Shown here in pieces: positions 41,301 through 56,400 of a DNA stretch of 64,000 nucleotides (position 1 is the stretch's first letter; each line of letters starts with the position of its first letter). Position numbers and translations under genes: made by a program. The notes beneath the pieces are model-generated. The model was not told where the DNA came from and did no database searches. It worked only from the letters and a program-made list of their open reading frames with translations. Source of the DNA: Brachypterus glaber (Eukaryota > Arthropoda > Insecta > Coleoptera > Kateretidae); contig OY294048.1 in NCBI GenBank assembly GCA_958510825.1, positions 12,355,589 through 12,419,588 of the forward strand. Reading direction: 5' to 3'.

Positions 41301-44300
41301 TGGAGGTAATCTGGGGGTCTATTCTGGTTTCGAGCGGATTTTTTCCGCCTGATATTTCGATGAAAATGGGCGGAGCTCCACGGTCTACGCCAATCAAATC
41401 TTCAGAAGAACTACTGTGAAGTTGGCTTTCACGCGTGAATAAAACTCACCGAAATGAGAATAGACCCCCTGGAGGAAATCTTTGAAGGTTACGAGGTAAT
41501 CTGAAGGAAATCTTAGAAACTCGAGGTAATTTTTGGAGGAAATCTGGAGGAAATCTTTAAAGGTTAGGGAACGTTCAAGTATTACGTAACGCTCCTAGGG
41601 GGGTGGGAGTGTTACGCCCATGTTAATGGTATAGGAAAATAGCGGTACAGAGGGGGGGTTGTCCAAAATGATCAAAATTTGCGTTACGTAATACTTGAAC
41701 GTTCCCTTACGAGGAAATCTTTGAAGATTTCCTCCTAAAGGTGTACAAAGTTTTGTCAGCGGTTTACCCCTCGCTTTAAATCAAATACAGTAGAGCCACG
41801 GTTATCCGAGCTTATTTGATTGTATTTGATATGTAATTATCTATACATTCGTGTACAAATTCGTATACAATGTACAAATTTACATTTAGTTAACTTTTGG
41901 TCAATTTTGTACATTACGAATATATACCAAAAACGTAACTTTTTAAAAGGCTATTACTCCTTTAATATTAAATTTAGGTATTTTGGTAAAGAATACTTTT
42001 TTGCTCAGTTTTAAATGAAGAATCACCCTGCAGCATTAAAATTTTATTGATTTTTTTTTGTTCTCCATTCAATGGCATCTTTGAAGGGCCGTAGGGTTCA
42101 TTTCCGGACCAGCCTTTAAGTATACATATATTTTTTCATATTTTTGGATGTAGAATCACCTCTTAAATTTTGGCATGGCAGTTACTGATCATCCTGTATG
42201 TATATAATGTATATAATGTTATGTGTAACTATGTATATCTAAATTGTCAAAATCAACAAGCCTTGGAAAAGGGATGACTATCCCATCAATCATATTAGAG
42301 GTGACACTGGATAACATTCAGTAAATGGAGGTCAACCGAGAATGAGTTAAAAATAGGCCATAATAACAATGTTCTCCCAGAAATTAACATACGAATTGAT
42401 GTGAGGCAGAGATGCATACAAATTTGCAGAAAATGATTCATATCTAAAATGTCTACCTTCCATAAGCTGATAACAAATATATAAACAAAAAGAAGGTAAA
42501 ACCCCTGTCAATACTTTCAGAAAGGGAATTTTACAATGTGAAGTTGTGTAGTATATGACTAACTACAAATAATTATAAGAAAATGTTTTTAAGAAATAAC
42601 TTTGTTTATAATATAATAAAAACATGTTTTTATTCATAATGCGTTAATTATGCATAATGAAATAAAATAAATTTTACATTACCTAAGTTAATGATACCTA
42701 AAATTGTATGTTTCAATTAAAAATATGAACCAATCGAAAAAAATTTCGCAAAGTCGTTTACTATATATCTTTTAACCAAGCATTTTTAGATTGATGCTTT
42801 AATTTCCTTTTTTAGAACCTATATTGTTCGTTCTACCATTTTCTATATTCTTTTCAAAAATTATTAAGGTTGTTTTAAATGTCAAAATAATGTTAATAAC
42901 ATAATTTGGACAACCTTAAAACAAGAAACCAATGAGCATACACTTAAATAGATTGTGCGCGGATTGTGCAAGAAAATTTTACCTCCTTGGAGTTCTACCT
43001 CTAAGACGTTTGTCGGTTTTTGAAATCAAACGATACAAAAGATGCAGAAACCTCAAGCGATTAATGTATGGGTAACCCAAAGTTGACATTTTATTTGGTA
43101 TGAAGGTCAATGTTGGCCATTTAAGTTATTTAAATTTAACAGAATTAAATTAAGTGGTTTATTTTTCATCGCGAATTTTTCTGTTGAAAACTGTTTAGTT
43201 GCTTGCAAATGCAGAAAATAATGGGTGAGTGGGCCCATGGGATTGTTAAAACTTTAAAAGTGAGAATCCCACATAAAACATTATAATTATCATACATAAT
43301 TAAACAAGAGGCTGAGAATTATGCGGGAAAGTTCGCTGTTTTCATGAAAATTTGCTGTCTGGAAATAATTACGATCAGGCGACGCCCCTGGAGTAATTAT
43401 TTCCTTTGACGGCAAATTTGAATGAAAACTGAATTTTTCCCGATAATTCGAAGAATCATATGTAATTCGGAAGATTATTTTTTAACGATTTATAATATGT
43501 CAAACCAACTTTTATATTTTTTTCGTCGCAAATTGATATAAATTGTTTTATTACTTATATTAATATTTTTACGGGCATATTCTTTGATTTGGTTAATTTG
43601 ATTACATTCTCAACTGCTAAACTAAAACCTTTTTGTCCATTGTTAAATTGCAAATCATAGTTCTGTCAATAGTCTAGTCACTTACTGCAGTACTGACTAG
43701 CGCGGTACTGCGCTAGGCTTGCAAGCATGTTCATAAAAGTCAACCTATAAAAACTGTCATTAAATTTTATAAAAAGAATATTTTGAAGTATTTTTTGGTA
43801 AATAATAAATTAATAACAATAATTATAAATAGTAATATATTCATATTTAATTATTAATTAGTTTTAGGTATGAAATCTTGTAAAAGAGAAATACTGCAAA
43901 ACAAAATACTACAGCGATTCTCACTAGAATTTTCTACAGTAGAAAATTCCCAATATAACTATAATATGATTGGACAGAAATAAACAAGTGGCCAGAAATA
44001 TTGTTAAATGATTGGTTGATAAAATCTTTAAAAGATAAAAAAGCCTATGATTACTAGGCCTATACTGCCCTGTTAAAGTAAAGGGCAGTAAGTGACATTT
44101 GTCGCATAGCGACGTTTTCACGTCAACCCTGATGTAAAATTTTGAAAACGCTGCTATTGATCAATGTCACTCACTGCCCTTTACTTTATCAGGGCAATAT
44201 AGGCTTCCTCAAGCTTTTTAGAATTATAATTTTTAAGGAAATCATTGGATTTTTTGTTCCTTTTGTTAAAAAAAAACACTCCTGTTCTGGCTTTTCTGGT

Positions 44301-47300
44301 CGATTCTGTGGTCTCGGCAAACTCCGTTGTTCTTCATGGTATTTAATATCTTAACATCTTAAAAACATTCTATTTTTTATCAAAATTTTATGGCGAAGGC
44401 CGAGGGGCTGACCGCGTCTAATATTTGTACAAGAGTTCCTTTTTGCAAAGAGTTCCTCGGAGTTCCTCCGGAGTTCCTCCAGACTTCCTTGGGAGTTCCT
44501 CCTGTGTTCCTTAAGAGTTCCTCTCTTCTGGAAGGGACAAGGGCACCCTCAAAAAAAGCTTTGTCCCTGACGGTTTCAACCAAAAACTTGGCGCCCCTAC
44601 AAATAAAAAGAAATTGACGCCCAAAAAAATACCTTCATGAAAAAAATCTTTGTCCCTGACAGTTTCAGTCAAACTTTGCGCGCCCCAAATTTACCTTCAA
44701 GTAAAAAAACTTTATCCCTGACAGTTTCTACCAAACTTGGCGCCCCTTCGAAACAAAAATTGGCGACCCAAAATTACCTTCAAGAAAAAAAAGCTTTGTC
44801 CCTGACGGTTTCTACCAAACTTGGAGCCGCTTCAAAAAAATTGGCGCCCAAAGGTAGGATGTTTTGATAAGGTGTTTGTAACGGCTCATCTAGTTTGAGA
44901 ATAAAAAACGTTAATCCGCATGGGTAATAACTAATAATTGTTTCTGACCGCGCCTGAAATTTGTACAAAAGAGTTCCTTTTTGCAAAGAGTTCCTTCGGA
45001 GTTCCTCCAGAGTTCCTCGGAGTTCCTCCAGAGTTCTTCAGAGTTCCTCCAGAGTTCTTCAGAGTTCCTCCAGAGTTTCTCCTGAGTTCCTTTGGCTTGT
45101 AAAAAAGATTTCCTCGCGGTCAGCGCCTCGGCAAAGGCACTACATTTCACTAATAACTAAAAAAATGTTGCCAAGATGGGACAGGGTGGAGATTATGAGA
45201 CATTGTAGGAGCTTTAACAAGTTGGTACTCTTGAAGGTAACGCAGGGCGGCTGGTGCACACCGATGCATAATGAAGGAAGTCCCGCTGTCTGGGCGCATT
45301 GTTTCCGAGACTAATTGCAACGCTTTGGTAATCATGGCCGGCTTGATTTCCCAGACGCGTCTAACCGCCCGTTTTCTTCAAGGTCAACGTTACGCGGGTA
45401 TTTATTATCATCTTATTATTATTGGTTGTGCGTCGATTTTACCGACCAGAACGAAATGCGAATGATTCATGGCAAAAAGTACCTATAATGGATTTATCTA
45501 CTTTTTATCGGAAAGGAAGACTATAAAGGTACAGGCGTCACGAAGAGGCGATCTTCGTCCTTTTAAAAGCCAGTCTGGAAGGTATCCATCGTATCCATTG
45601 AGGTGGTCCGAGGTAATATTGGCATAATAAAATGCAGTATTCGTACTTTCAGATACATTGTGACCCAGGTTGTGACTTACTCCTAGGTTACAGGGATGAA
45701 ATGTCACAAAAAAAAATTACGACTGAATACCTAGATTTATTGTCATACGGGTACCTTACCAGGAGTTATTTAAATATAAATATAATTTATCAAATACATA
45801 CAGATAATAAGACAATTACCAGCTTTATTTTAAACAGATAAACTCAATAATAACCCCCGCGTGGCTTTTACTTTATTGAGTGGATAATTATTTATTTTAC
45901 CCACTCAACTGTCACTTGTCAAATTATTTTCTTGTAAATGTCATAAAAATTTTTAATAAAAATATGAATTTCTAAGCTATTTATTGGATAAAACCTTGTA
46001 TGGGACTCATGGGTAAACCGATATTGCCCTCTCGGAAATTAACCTGCTTGGCTGACGCTCACAGGTTAATTTTCTCATGGGCAATATCTTACTTTACCCA
46101 CTAGTACCATAAATACTATTATATACTTATAAACAGTTTAATTTAACATGATTTTATTATTTAGGTTATAATTTCGAAAAATTGCGTTACGTAATTTATG
46201 GACAGCCCCTAACTCCCTTTAGGCTCAAAGTTTTGTAACATTTCTGAATCACCCTGTCTTAAGCTTGTTGTAGTTGTCCCTTCATAAACCTCAATACGAA
46301 GTTAGCATTACATACTTATGACTTTTATAAAAAACCAAGGATGAATTCAGAATATATAATATTATGTGAAGCCTTTTCAGTGTCTAGTATCTACACTTTA
46401 GGACATTGAAATAATTAAAAATTGGTGTTGGTGTTAATGCCAACTGTCCTAAATATTTTAAATGTAAATGTTTTATATACAATATTCCCTTGAAATGTAC
46501 ATTAAACTTCTTTCATAGAATACAGTTCAGTTCATGGAACGTTCAAGTATTAGGTAACGCAAAACTGTACCAAAATTCATACACTTCATACCCAGTTTCT
46601 CGCATTATTAAAGGTTGTAGAGATTTCATGTTTTGGCTATCAAATTTAATTTAAAAAATCTTAAAAACCCCTATACAGCAATTTTCAAATTTTTGTAAAA
46701 AAAAATGTATTTTTCCCCATTTGCCACCCTTGCCGCACCCCATTGTTCACCAAAAACAATCCCGAGCGAGAACTTTTGGTAACATACCTGTATGCCAAAT
46801 TTCAAGTATCTAGCTTAAAGCCTTATTAAGTTATCGTGCTTACAAGATTTTCCGGACAGAACGATCGATCAACCGATATATATTTTTTTTTGCTTGAAAT
46901 TGATTTATATCGACATAAAATGTCATAAAACGCAAAAATACGCAAAAAAAATTGAAAATTTTGCACGAATACAATGCTTTCCGAAATTTTGAAAATTTTC
47001 AAAATGGGAAAGCAAAATTAAATAAAAATTTAAAGTTGTAAGGAAACACCATTAAAATGTGGCATAACTAATCTAGCAGAGCGGCGAACGAGGGGTTTAT
47101 TTATTGAAAAAAAGTGTACAAGGATTGTGAGGATCAAAGGATTTTGAAAGATTGTCAAAAATGGACAAAAATATTGTGAAAGATTGTATAAAATTTTAAT
47201 GAAGTTTTGCATTTTTTCAGATGATTGTTGAAGATTGTAAATTATTGTGGAGAATTCTGGAGGATTGTAGGTGATTGTGGAATAAGGAATTGTCAAAGAT

Positions 47301-50300
47301 TGTAAAAGATTGTTGGATAGGTGTACAAGGATTGTCCAATAAATAAACCCCTCGGTGGCGAATGTATTTAAAATTTTATTAAATAGGTACTTCTTACCTT
47401 GAATCATTTTTAACAGTGTACAAAATTCTTAAGTCACCGTCTCTCCGGATATATGTTTATTTTTAAGTCTATATTACAAGGTTAGTTTAAGTAAGTAATA
47501 ATATTGCAAATTACTAAATTAATTTCACAGAATAATAATATTAATTACTACACAGGTCGGCAACAATGCTTTTTTCTATTCTATTATTTACTATTCACAA
47601 CGCGTAGCGCTAGAATATTATTTTTGAATTTCCCAAAATCGCCAAAAAACGTCCTAGAAAAAAAATTCTTGGAAAAAAATGTGTTTCATAAGAAGAGAAG
47701 CCGCGAAGATATATAATGCTACGCATTCCATTATTCATGTTTATTAAATGGTATATTGCATGACCGAAATACTTTTCAAAAAAAAAAAATAATAAAAAAA
47801 AAATAACATTTAACAAAAAGGATCTTTTCTTCAAAAAAAAAATTGTTATTTTCTTAAATAGTGTATTAAGTGGATAAAATCACTTAATACACGAGTTGGG
47901 AATTTAATTTTATCCAACACCTTTTATTTTTAAATAAAAATCTATAATTTTGCGAAAAATTATGTCAAAAATATTAAGATTAAGTTTTCTTAATACTAAA
48001 ATAATAGGTAGCCATGGCCTAAGTACGCCTATTAAAAATAAACAATTGCTAGTTTTACATTTCTTACAAACGTCAAAATGGACTTTTGGCGGTGATGACA
48101 GAATTTTTAATAAAAACAGTATTTTATTCAAAAACTAAAGAATAATTTGGGGTTTTCTTTAATTAATTAATAGGGTATGTAAGATGGTGATATCAAAAGC
48201 TGTACGTAAAAGAGTGGGTGAAAAATTTTTTAGTCACTAGTGGAAAAAGCTTACTTTTTACATTTAAAATAGTGTTTCTGTGAAGGTGTTGGATAAAAAT
48301 AATTTAAAACAATTTTTTTTTTTTTTAAAAGATCTAAAATAAAAAAACAAAAAAAATATATTAAAATTTTTCATTTTTTTTATTTTCTTTTTGTGAAAAA
48401 CGAAATATTTTTGAAATAGTGATATGTTTTGCAAAAGACTTGCATCTTTACACGAACTATAAGCTCCATTCTCTCCCATTTTATCTCTTCTCTGAACTAT
48501 CCCTATTCACATGATACGCTTTTCCCCATTTCCCTCCAACACGCTTAACCCTTCTCTTGTGGAATTTGATTTGCAGGCAAAAATTCTTTTTTCCACAAAT
48601 AGACATTTTTTAAAAAGACTTTTATAGTATAAAAATCTTAAAAATCTAGAAAGTCGCCGACCTGTGTTCATTGTAAACCATTAATTATAAAAATATTCGC
48701 CGAAAAGTCAAAATCTTTGACCACGTTTTATTCACATTTTGACGTTTTAGACCATTCTGAGTCGAAATCAGTAAAAAAAAAAATTGCGTCCTTCTGTCTG
48801 TCTGTCTGTATGTCTGTCTGTCTGTCTGTATGTCTGTCTGTCCGGGTGTAAACTTTCTAACTCCATTTCTACATGAGATATCGACTTGCGGTTTTTTTGC
48901 ATATTGTTTCTTATCGTATTCCGAAGAGCTGATTAGATTTTGGGGGTAAACGATTAGGGGTAAGGGGGTAAAAATAGGGTAAAACTATTTTTAGCGTTTT
49001 TGTTTATAATTAAGGCAATTATTATTGTATTTGGTTAATTTAGCACTTATATAAAAGATAATTTTAAATTGGTCAAAAAATGTTATAAATAACGTTTTCC
49101 TAAAACGCATTGTTATCGAGATATTGGCGTTTAAAGCAGTAAAAGGTTTTTTTAGCATACCTCACATATTTATAACTCGATTTCAAAAAATTATATTTCA
49201 AATAAAAACTCTTTTTAAGCCCTATAAAAAATGTTATATACAGTTTTTTGCTAGAATATAATGTTTTAAAGATACAGAATTTAAAATCAAACAAAACACC
49301 TAGTTTAAAATTTTGCAAACTAGATGGCTCTAGCGTACAATAGTGCCGATGTTTTGACAGGGTGCTTGCTTACGTTTCATCTAGTTATAGTGTAAAAATC
49401 TTAAAAATCTAGAAAGTCGCCGACCTGTGTTCATTGTTGACGATTAATTATAAAAATATTTTAATTTAAAACATACGGTACGCATAATTTTACTTTCAAC
49501 TTCAGCGAGCATTATTTATTGCAATTTGTTTGTTGACTGACACCTTTCAAGATTTATGCTTGTAATTTAATAATTATTCGAGATTATTCGCCTTATAAGA
49601 CATTGATATTTACTATACACAGTATTCTCAATTCTGGACTGAATACATTTTTCAGCTAATATAAATATACCTTTTTAGGTATTTTCTACATTCGTTGGTC
49701 CATTTAAAATACTTTTATTAGGTTAGATTTAAAAAAAATGTAATGTGTAATTTCCCAACTAGGTAAAAATTACTAAAATATATTATTCGAGATATTATTT
49801 TAATCTTATCTTGTTCTAAAAGGTTATTTAAAAATACATTGTTAAAATGCCTCAATGGCGATTTCTCCCGTTAGATTAGACAGGGACAAAAGTTCTACCC
49901 AAAAAGGATAGAAGACATACATACACTCCCACTTCCACCCAACCAAACAAATTCTGTATTTGTTCTTTGTTGAACAAATACAATATTTAATTGGCCGGGC
50001 GAAATGTGTATCTATATTATTTTTATAAAAGAAATTACTGGCGCCATCCAAATTTTAGTAGAATTATCTTATTCTACAGATTCACATTAGCTATGTTCGT
50101 TCGTGCCGCTCAGTGCTACACTTTCCGGCCAACCAAATAAATACTGTATTTGTTGTATGAAAAACAAATACAGTATTTATTTGGTTGGCTGGAAAGTGTA
50201 GCACAAATGAGATAGAGATAGGGTAGACGTCTTTTGTTTCATAATTCTAGTTGTAGAGAGCTCCATCCATGACTATAAACAATAAATAAATAAATAAAAT

Positions 50301-50317
50301 AGTATGGGTCCCAGTAT

Positions 50318-50371
<54 letters not shown>

Positions 50372-50389
50372 GTAAGTAAGTAAGTAACA

Positions 50390-50467
<78 letters not shown>

Positions 50468-53400
50468 TTTATGATACACAGTTTTCACAAGTCAAGTTTA
50501 CATCAAATAATAAATAAATGTTATATTAACATAATTATAGTCCCAGTATAGTCCCCTGTGGAATTCCGGTGTTTAAATAAATATACAAATGCGATAGTAG
50601 TATTCCTATTACTAAAAGTTATTTGAGATAATCTCTAAAAAGTTCTTGTTCATTTTTCATTTTATAATTATTATTCCAATATCATAGTTTAATAAGTAAT
50701 TTAATACCTGATAAATAGGCTCATTTTGCAAACTCTCCTGCGTCCCATAATTCTTAACCAAATTATTGACATACTCCCAAACACCTTCAGCCAGGTCTCC
50801 ATTATCCATAGCAGTGGCCAAAAGGTCCACGTGACGCACCATTTTCAAATTTCGAAAAAAAGGAACACAGGACCCTCACAACACTAAAAACACTTGTGTC
50901 CATAGAGAACTACATCGTCATAATTTAGTTTTTTTTGTTGCAAATTTTAGAGTTGTCTTTTAGAACTATAAGGTAAACTCTTTGGGTAAACACACCAGTC
51001 TGACACTATAATTAAGCCATTGTTTGTAAAAAATATAGATTCCTTGAGTAAAAAGCAACCGTTTAAAAAATGCAATTAAGAGGAAGTAATATTTTGTGCT
51101 GGCCACCAACAATATTACTTTTTAAAAGGCTATTACTGATTTGATTTTGATTTAGGTGTTTCAGTGAAGAATACTTATTTCTTTTTTATAATAATAATAA
51201 TAATAATAATAGATGTAGAATCACCTCTTAAATTTTGGCATACCAGTTACTGATCACCCTGTATTGAAAGTGTGAATGTGTAATTATTAAAACGTGCGTA
51301 ACTAAAATTAGAAACAATATAAAATTCGTCAATTACTAGAGCGCGGTCAATGACTGGTGCGTTTACCTTGCTGTAAAAACAGTGTATTACTAACAATTAA
51401 AGAAAATGTAGAACTTTATACACACATATCCACTAAAAACTTTTTATATGAAACTTCAGGCTTTTTCAGAAAAAAAAATTATGTACTCATTGAACGGAAA
51501 AAATCGTTTTTTTTTTCAGTAAACGAAACATTCTTAAACACTAGTAAAACCAAATAACGAATCCTTAGGCAAACCCGCACAAAAAACCTAGTGCACATTA
51601 CTATTATAAATACGCACATGGTTGACTACATCTAGGCTTAACTGCTCGTTAACTAAGCACATCATAAGCGTAAAATCTGGATGTCTATGGTAAAATCCAA
51701 CTAAAGCTTAAGAAGCACGTTGTACGCGCGCACGGTTTCGCAATCGCATAGGTGACAAGAGAACAACAAACACCGGGGCACCTAGTCGGCTCCCACTATG
51801 GCAGCGCGTGTGGAAAGAATGAATGTGGTAGAGACCGACATGTAGTAAAGGTAGCACGGTGGCTGGTGTGCACGGTTCACCTGGGCGATTTTAAATAAAA
51901 ATTTCGTGGACCCCTACATTTTTTGGACTAAAACATAACTGATGACATCAGAAATCAATTCCCATTTAAAAGAAAATCGTAAAAGATACACTTTTTTAGA
52001 CAGCTAAAAAAACGTTTTTTTTGAGTAATAAGGTGTGTCAAAAAATCGCGATTTTCAAAATCAAAAACGCTCTCTTGGTTAAAAGTTGCTCCTTAGTAAA
52101 AAACAGTGGCCACTCAAAAATGAGACAAATCAATAAATGTTTAGAGGTAGGTCAAAGCACTCAAACTTAAAAAAAATCGGTACCTGTTTTTCGGATAAAA
52201 ACTGATACCGATAAAAATTGAGGAAATTTTGGAGGGTTTCTTTGGTAATATTTAGAAACAATACTAAATTCAAGAACTAAAACAATTATATTCCCCCTCC
52301 CCTTAAGTTAGAATGGTTGGAATACTACTTTTTTATGTAAAAATACACAAAAAAGTTTCTGTGGTTTAACATCGCAGGTTTAACCGTTTTAAAGATAAAT
52401 GCATTTAAAGTAAATTTTTACGCATGAAGAACCAAAAATAAAAAAATTAAAAAATATTTTAGTAATGTGTGGTTATTTAACATTAAAAACATAGAACAAG
52501 TTTATATGGTCAAAAAATCATTCCTAAGGAAGTAATGTCCTTCAAATAATTGGCGATTTTTTTATGTTTCAACTTAAGGGAAGGAGAAATATATTTTTTT
52601 TAGTTTTCTCACAATTAGTATTGTTTCTAAATATTACCATGAAACCCTCCAAAATTTCCTTAATTTTATATACAGTCACTTTTTATCCGAAAAACAGGTA
52701 CCGATATTTTTCAAAGTTTGAGTGCTTTGAGCTACCTCTAAACATTAATCGATTTGGCTCATTTTTGAGTGGCCACAGTTTTTTACTAAGGAGCAACTTT
52801 TGAGCCAGAGAGCGTTTTCGATTTCTCAAATCGAATTTTTTTGACACACCCTATTACTCAAAAAAACGTTTTTTTATCTTTCTAAAAAAGTGTATCTTTT
52901 ACGATTTTCTTTCAAATGGAAATTGATTTCTTATGTCATCAGGTATGTTTTAGTCCAAAAAATGTAGGGGTCCACGAAATTTTTATTTAAAATCGCCCAG
53001 GTGAACCGTGTGTGCCGAGGACTCCTCGGTGGCATACGAGGAAAGTCCATATTCAATATGTACTGCAAGCAACAAAATAATACTAATAATACTAATAATA
53101 TTCCCTATTATACAGCTAGATTTATTAAATCAAAAAATGTATTTCAAAAAACAAAACAAAAATAATAATAACCTCCCTTTTAATTTACCTAAATTCTCAT
53201 CTAAATTTATCGATTTTTTTTTTCGAAAAAATTCTCGAAATTATTTTTTTTTGTCGAAAAATTTAATTAATTTAACTATAAAAAAATAATTTATTTTTCC
53301 AAAATCTTGAGTTTATAGGACTTTTTTTTTCTATTTATAACATTTTTCGGCATCCCTGCAACTCTTTTCTTTATGTATGAATTTTTGTAAAAGTAATGTA

Positions 53401-56400
53401 TTATAAAAATTTGGAGTTTATCGGACTTTTTCTTCTATTTTTAATACTTAAAAAAACGGCGCCCCCTCTAATTTTTTTTAATAACAATACAATATAATAA
53501 CCTCGTTAATAACCCTGGTAAATTATTACCTATTAAATAGGGTTCTTTCAGTCTTAATTTTTCCTGAAAATTTGAGGTTATTTCGTTCTAGAGTTAACGT
53601 GATACACAGACGGACGGACAGACAGATTTCCTCAAAAATGTTCAGAATTCGATTAAAGTATACCTAAGTATTCTTTTGAATGGTACACCCCCCGTAACGT
53701 TTGAACGGAATGAGATATAAGCTTAAGTCTGGCTCAAGATTCTTGATCAAGTAACTGCATCCAGATTTTGACAATTCTGACGCAAGATACTGTCGACAGA
53801 TTCTTGCTCAAGAGTTTTCAAAGAATTGGTAGAGATACTTCGTCAAGATTCTTGGACAAGTCGTGAGCAAGAATGTAGCAAGAAAAATTGACAGGAAATC
53901 GAAAAGCGATCTCTATCATGATCAAATCGTACTTGTTAGAGTAGGTTAAGATTCTGGTCAAATTGCTTGTCGAATTGCTTGCTACAGACTTGATAAACTT
54001 TTTGATCTTGCTAAAGTCTTGCCCAAGTCTGGATACAGAATCTTGATTAATTGTTTTGCTCAAGAATTGTCCAATTCTTTACAAAGTACTTTGTCAAGTA
54101 CTCTGGTCGAGAAACTTGTCCAAGTTCAATGTTACTGGAGTGATACTCTTCTATGGTCTGTTTTTTCAAGCAAGATAGTAAATTAAAAATCAACAGTCAG
54201 ACAGGCAAGTACTTTTTGTTTCTTATTTTGATTTTTCTCGGAGTTTCAGGAAAAAATAATGTGATGTTTTATTGATTTTTTTTCCATCACAATACTTTCT
54301 TTTATGAGAAAGTAAAAAACGCACATTTCAAACTGTAAAAATTTACATATTTTATATTTTATATTTTATATAAAATTAAGTTTTATATACAGATTTTTTT
54401 TATGTAATTACATATTCCATACATACATATGGGAACGTTCAAGTATTACGTAACGCAAATTTTGATCATTTTGGATCCCTCCCCTGTAACGCTATTTTCC
54501 TATACCATTAACATGGGCATAACACTCCAAAATGACCCCCACACCCCCCTAGGAGCGTTACGTAATACTTGAACGTTCCCTATTCCATAAATACATACAA
54601 TGTAAATGAAATACATACAAAGAAAATACCGAAAATTTATTGTTTATATCTTATTCTATTTTCTATAATTAATGTAATTTTATAAAAACATCGGGTATAT
54701 AAAACGTAATTTTTTACTATTAAATGTCAAAATATAAGTTTTTTCAGTGCACAATACCTATTTAATTATTTTTTTGCATCATGGTAACTAAAAATTTTAC
54801 TATTTATTGCGCATTATGTAACAAAGATATAAATAATAATTGCTATTTTCTACAAAATTAGACATAAGAAGGACATGTACATATTTAGTTATTATTAATA
54901 AAATATTGTGAAATACTGTTATGAAATAATTAATTTTCAGTTGAAACTAAAGGTTTTGGTTTATTGGTACCGATATTGGCACCATTTCTTGTTAGAAGCG
55001 TAAGATACCAGTTTTATGACCTTTATCACACCTTTTATTTGCACTTTAAGCTTCTATATAAGAAACAAAAAGCTAACATTTAAACTTTGTAATAGATAAC
55101 ACAGGAAAATGTTTATTGTGCCTATATAAAGTTGCCTACCATCAATAAACCGAAAGTGTTTTGTTTTTCGGGAATGAGATGTTTTTACGAGCTTTTATTT
55201 AACTTGAAATGTTTGTTGTTAGTATGTTTGTTTAGGGCAAATCTGTCAAAGGCTTTTCCGACCACTTAGAATATACTTAGAAAGCTGAAATTTGGTACAC
55301 ATACCTACTTAACTCGGCTGACAATATAATTTTATATAAAACTTACCCCTAACCCCCCCACCCCTAAAATTTCATAAATCCACTTTTTACTCACACAAGA
55401 TAATTTAAAACTAAAATTAGGTTACATACTCATTTAGTGATAATAAAATTTTACAATAAATTTTACAACCCCCCCCCCTCGTCTCCCCACCACCCCCTCA
55501 ACTGCGATTTAAGATAACCAAAACAACCCTTTAATAACCGACCTATTGCGGACATTTTCATCGTTTTTGTTTAGGGTTTTGTCTAATAGGATATAAACCA
55601 TTTAAAACAATAAATAATAACGAGTTAATTCTAAAAGTCCAAGTAACTACAAAAATTTAAATATTAAATTTATACAGCCTGTTCCAGAACTCGCGTACCG
55701 AAATTTAAGAGGTGATTCTACATCCAAAAATATGAAAAAAAGTTTCTATAAAGGTTGATCCGGAAATGAGCCCTAAGGGAGCTACGGCCCTTCGAAGATG
55801 ACGTATTGAATGGGGAACAAAAAAAAAGCACCAATAAAATTTTAATGATGCAGGGTGATTCTTCATTTAAAACTGAGCAAAAAAGTATTATACACCAAAA
55901 CACCTAAATTTAATATTAAAGGAGTAATAGCCTTTTAAAAAGTAACGTTTTTGGTGGCACAAAATGTTACTTCCTCTTAATTGCATTTTTTTTTGATAAC
56001 GGTTGCTCCTACAGTGTTACACTATATGATATTTTATATGTATTTTTACTCTAGAAATCTATATTTTTTACAACTAATCCAAAAAACATACACATAGAAA
56101 AGTTTGGGGCAAAAATGTTTTAAGCCTCATATATTTTGTCCGTCTGGGCACGCCCCTGGATAAATTAAAAAAATAAATTAACATAAACTTATTGCCCTTA
56201 TTAATACTAGTATACATGCAAAAGCTCGCCGCTCTAGCTTAAACGGTACCCGAGTTATTAATTAAAAACCTTATTTTTATTACAATTTTAAAGGGCCCTA
56301 GATCCCTTAGGGCTCATTTCCGGACCAACCTTTATAGGAACTTTTTTTATATTTTTGGATCTAGAATCACCTCTTAAATTTTGGCATGCCAGTTATGGAT

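Larger units (their letters stand above)
41264..41773. mobile_element. CGAGGGG element D4 with two nested insertions
   Basis: CGAGGGGTAAACCGC start and GCGGTTTACCCCTCG end. Flanks GATTAAAT and CTTTAAAT (6 of 8). GTGTACA boxes inside both ends; core of 'gaggaaatctttgaagg' units. It is interrupted by a foldback at 41313-41469 and by a family E MITE at 41567-41706. Confidence 0.8.

Noticed and set aside
50273..50488. 71-codon frame of repeated Tyr-Leu-Leu-Thr
   Set aside because: Pure translation of the (TAAG)n microsatellite.
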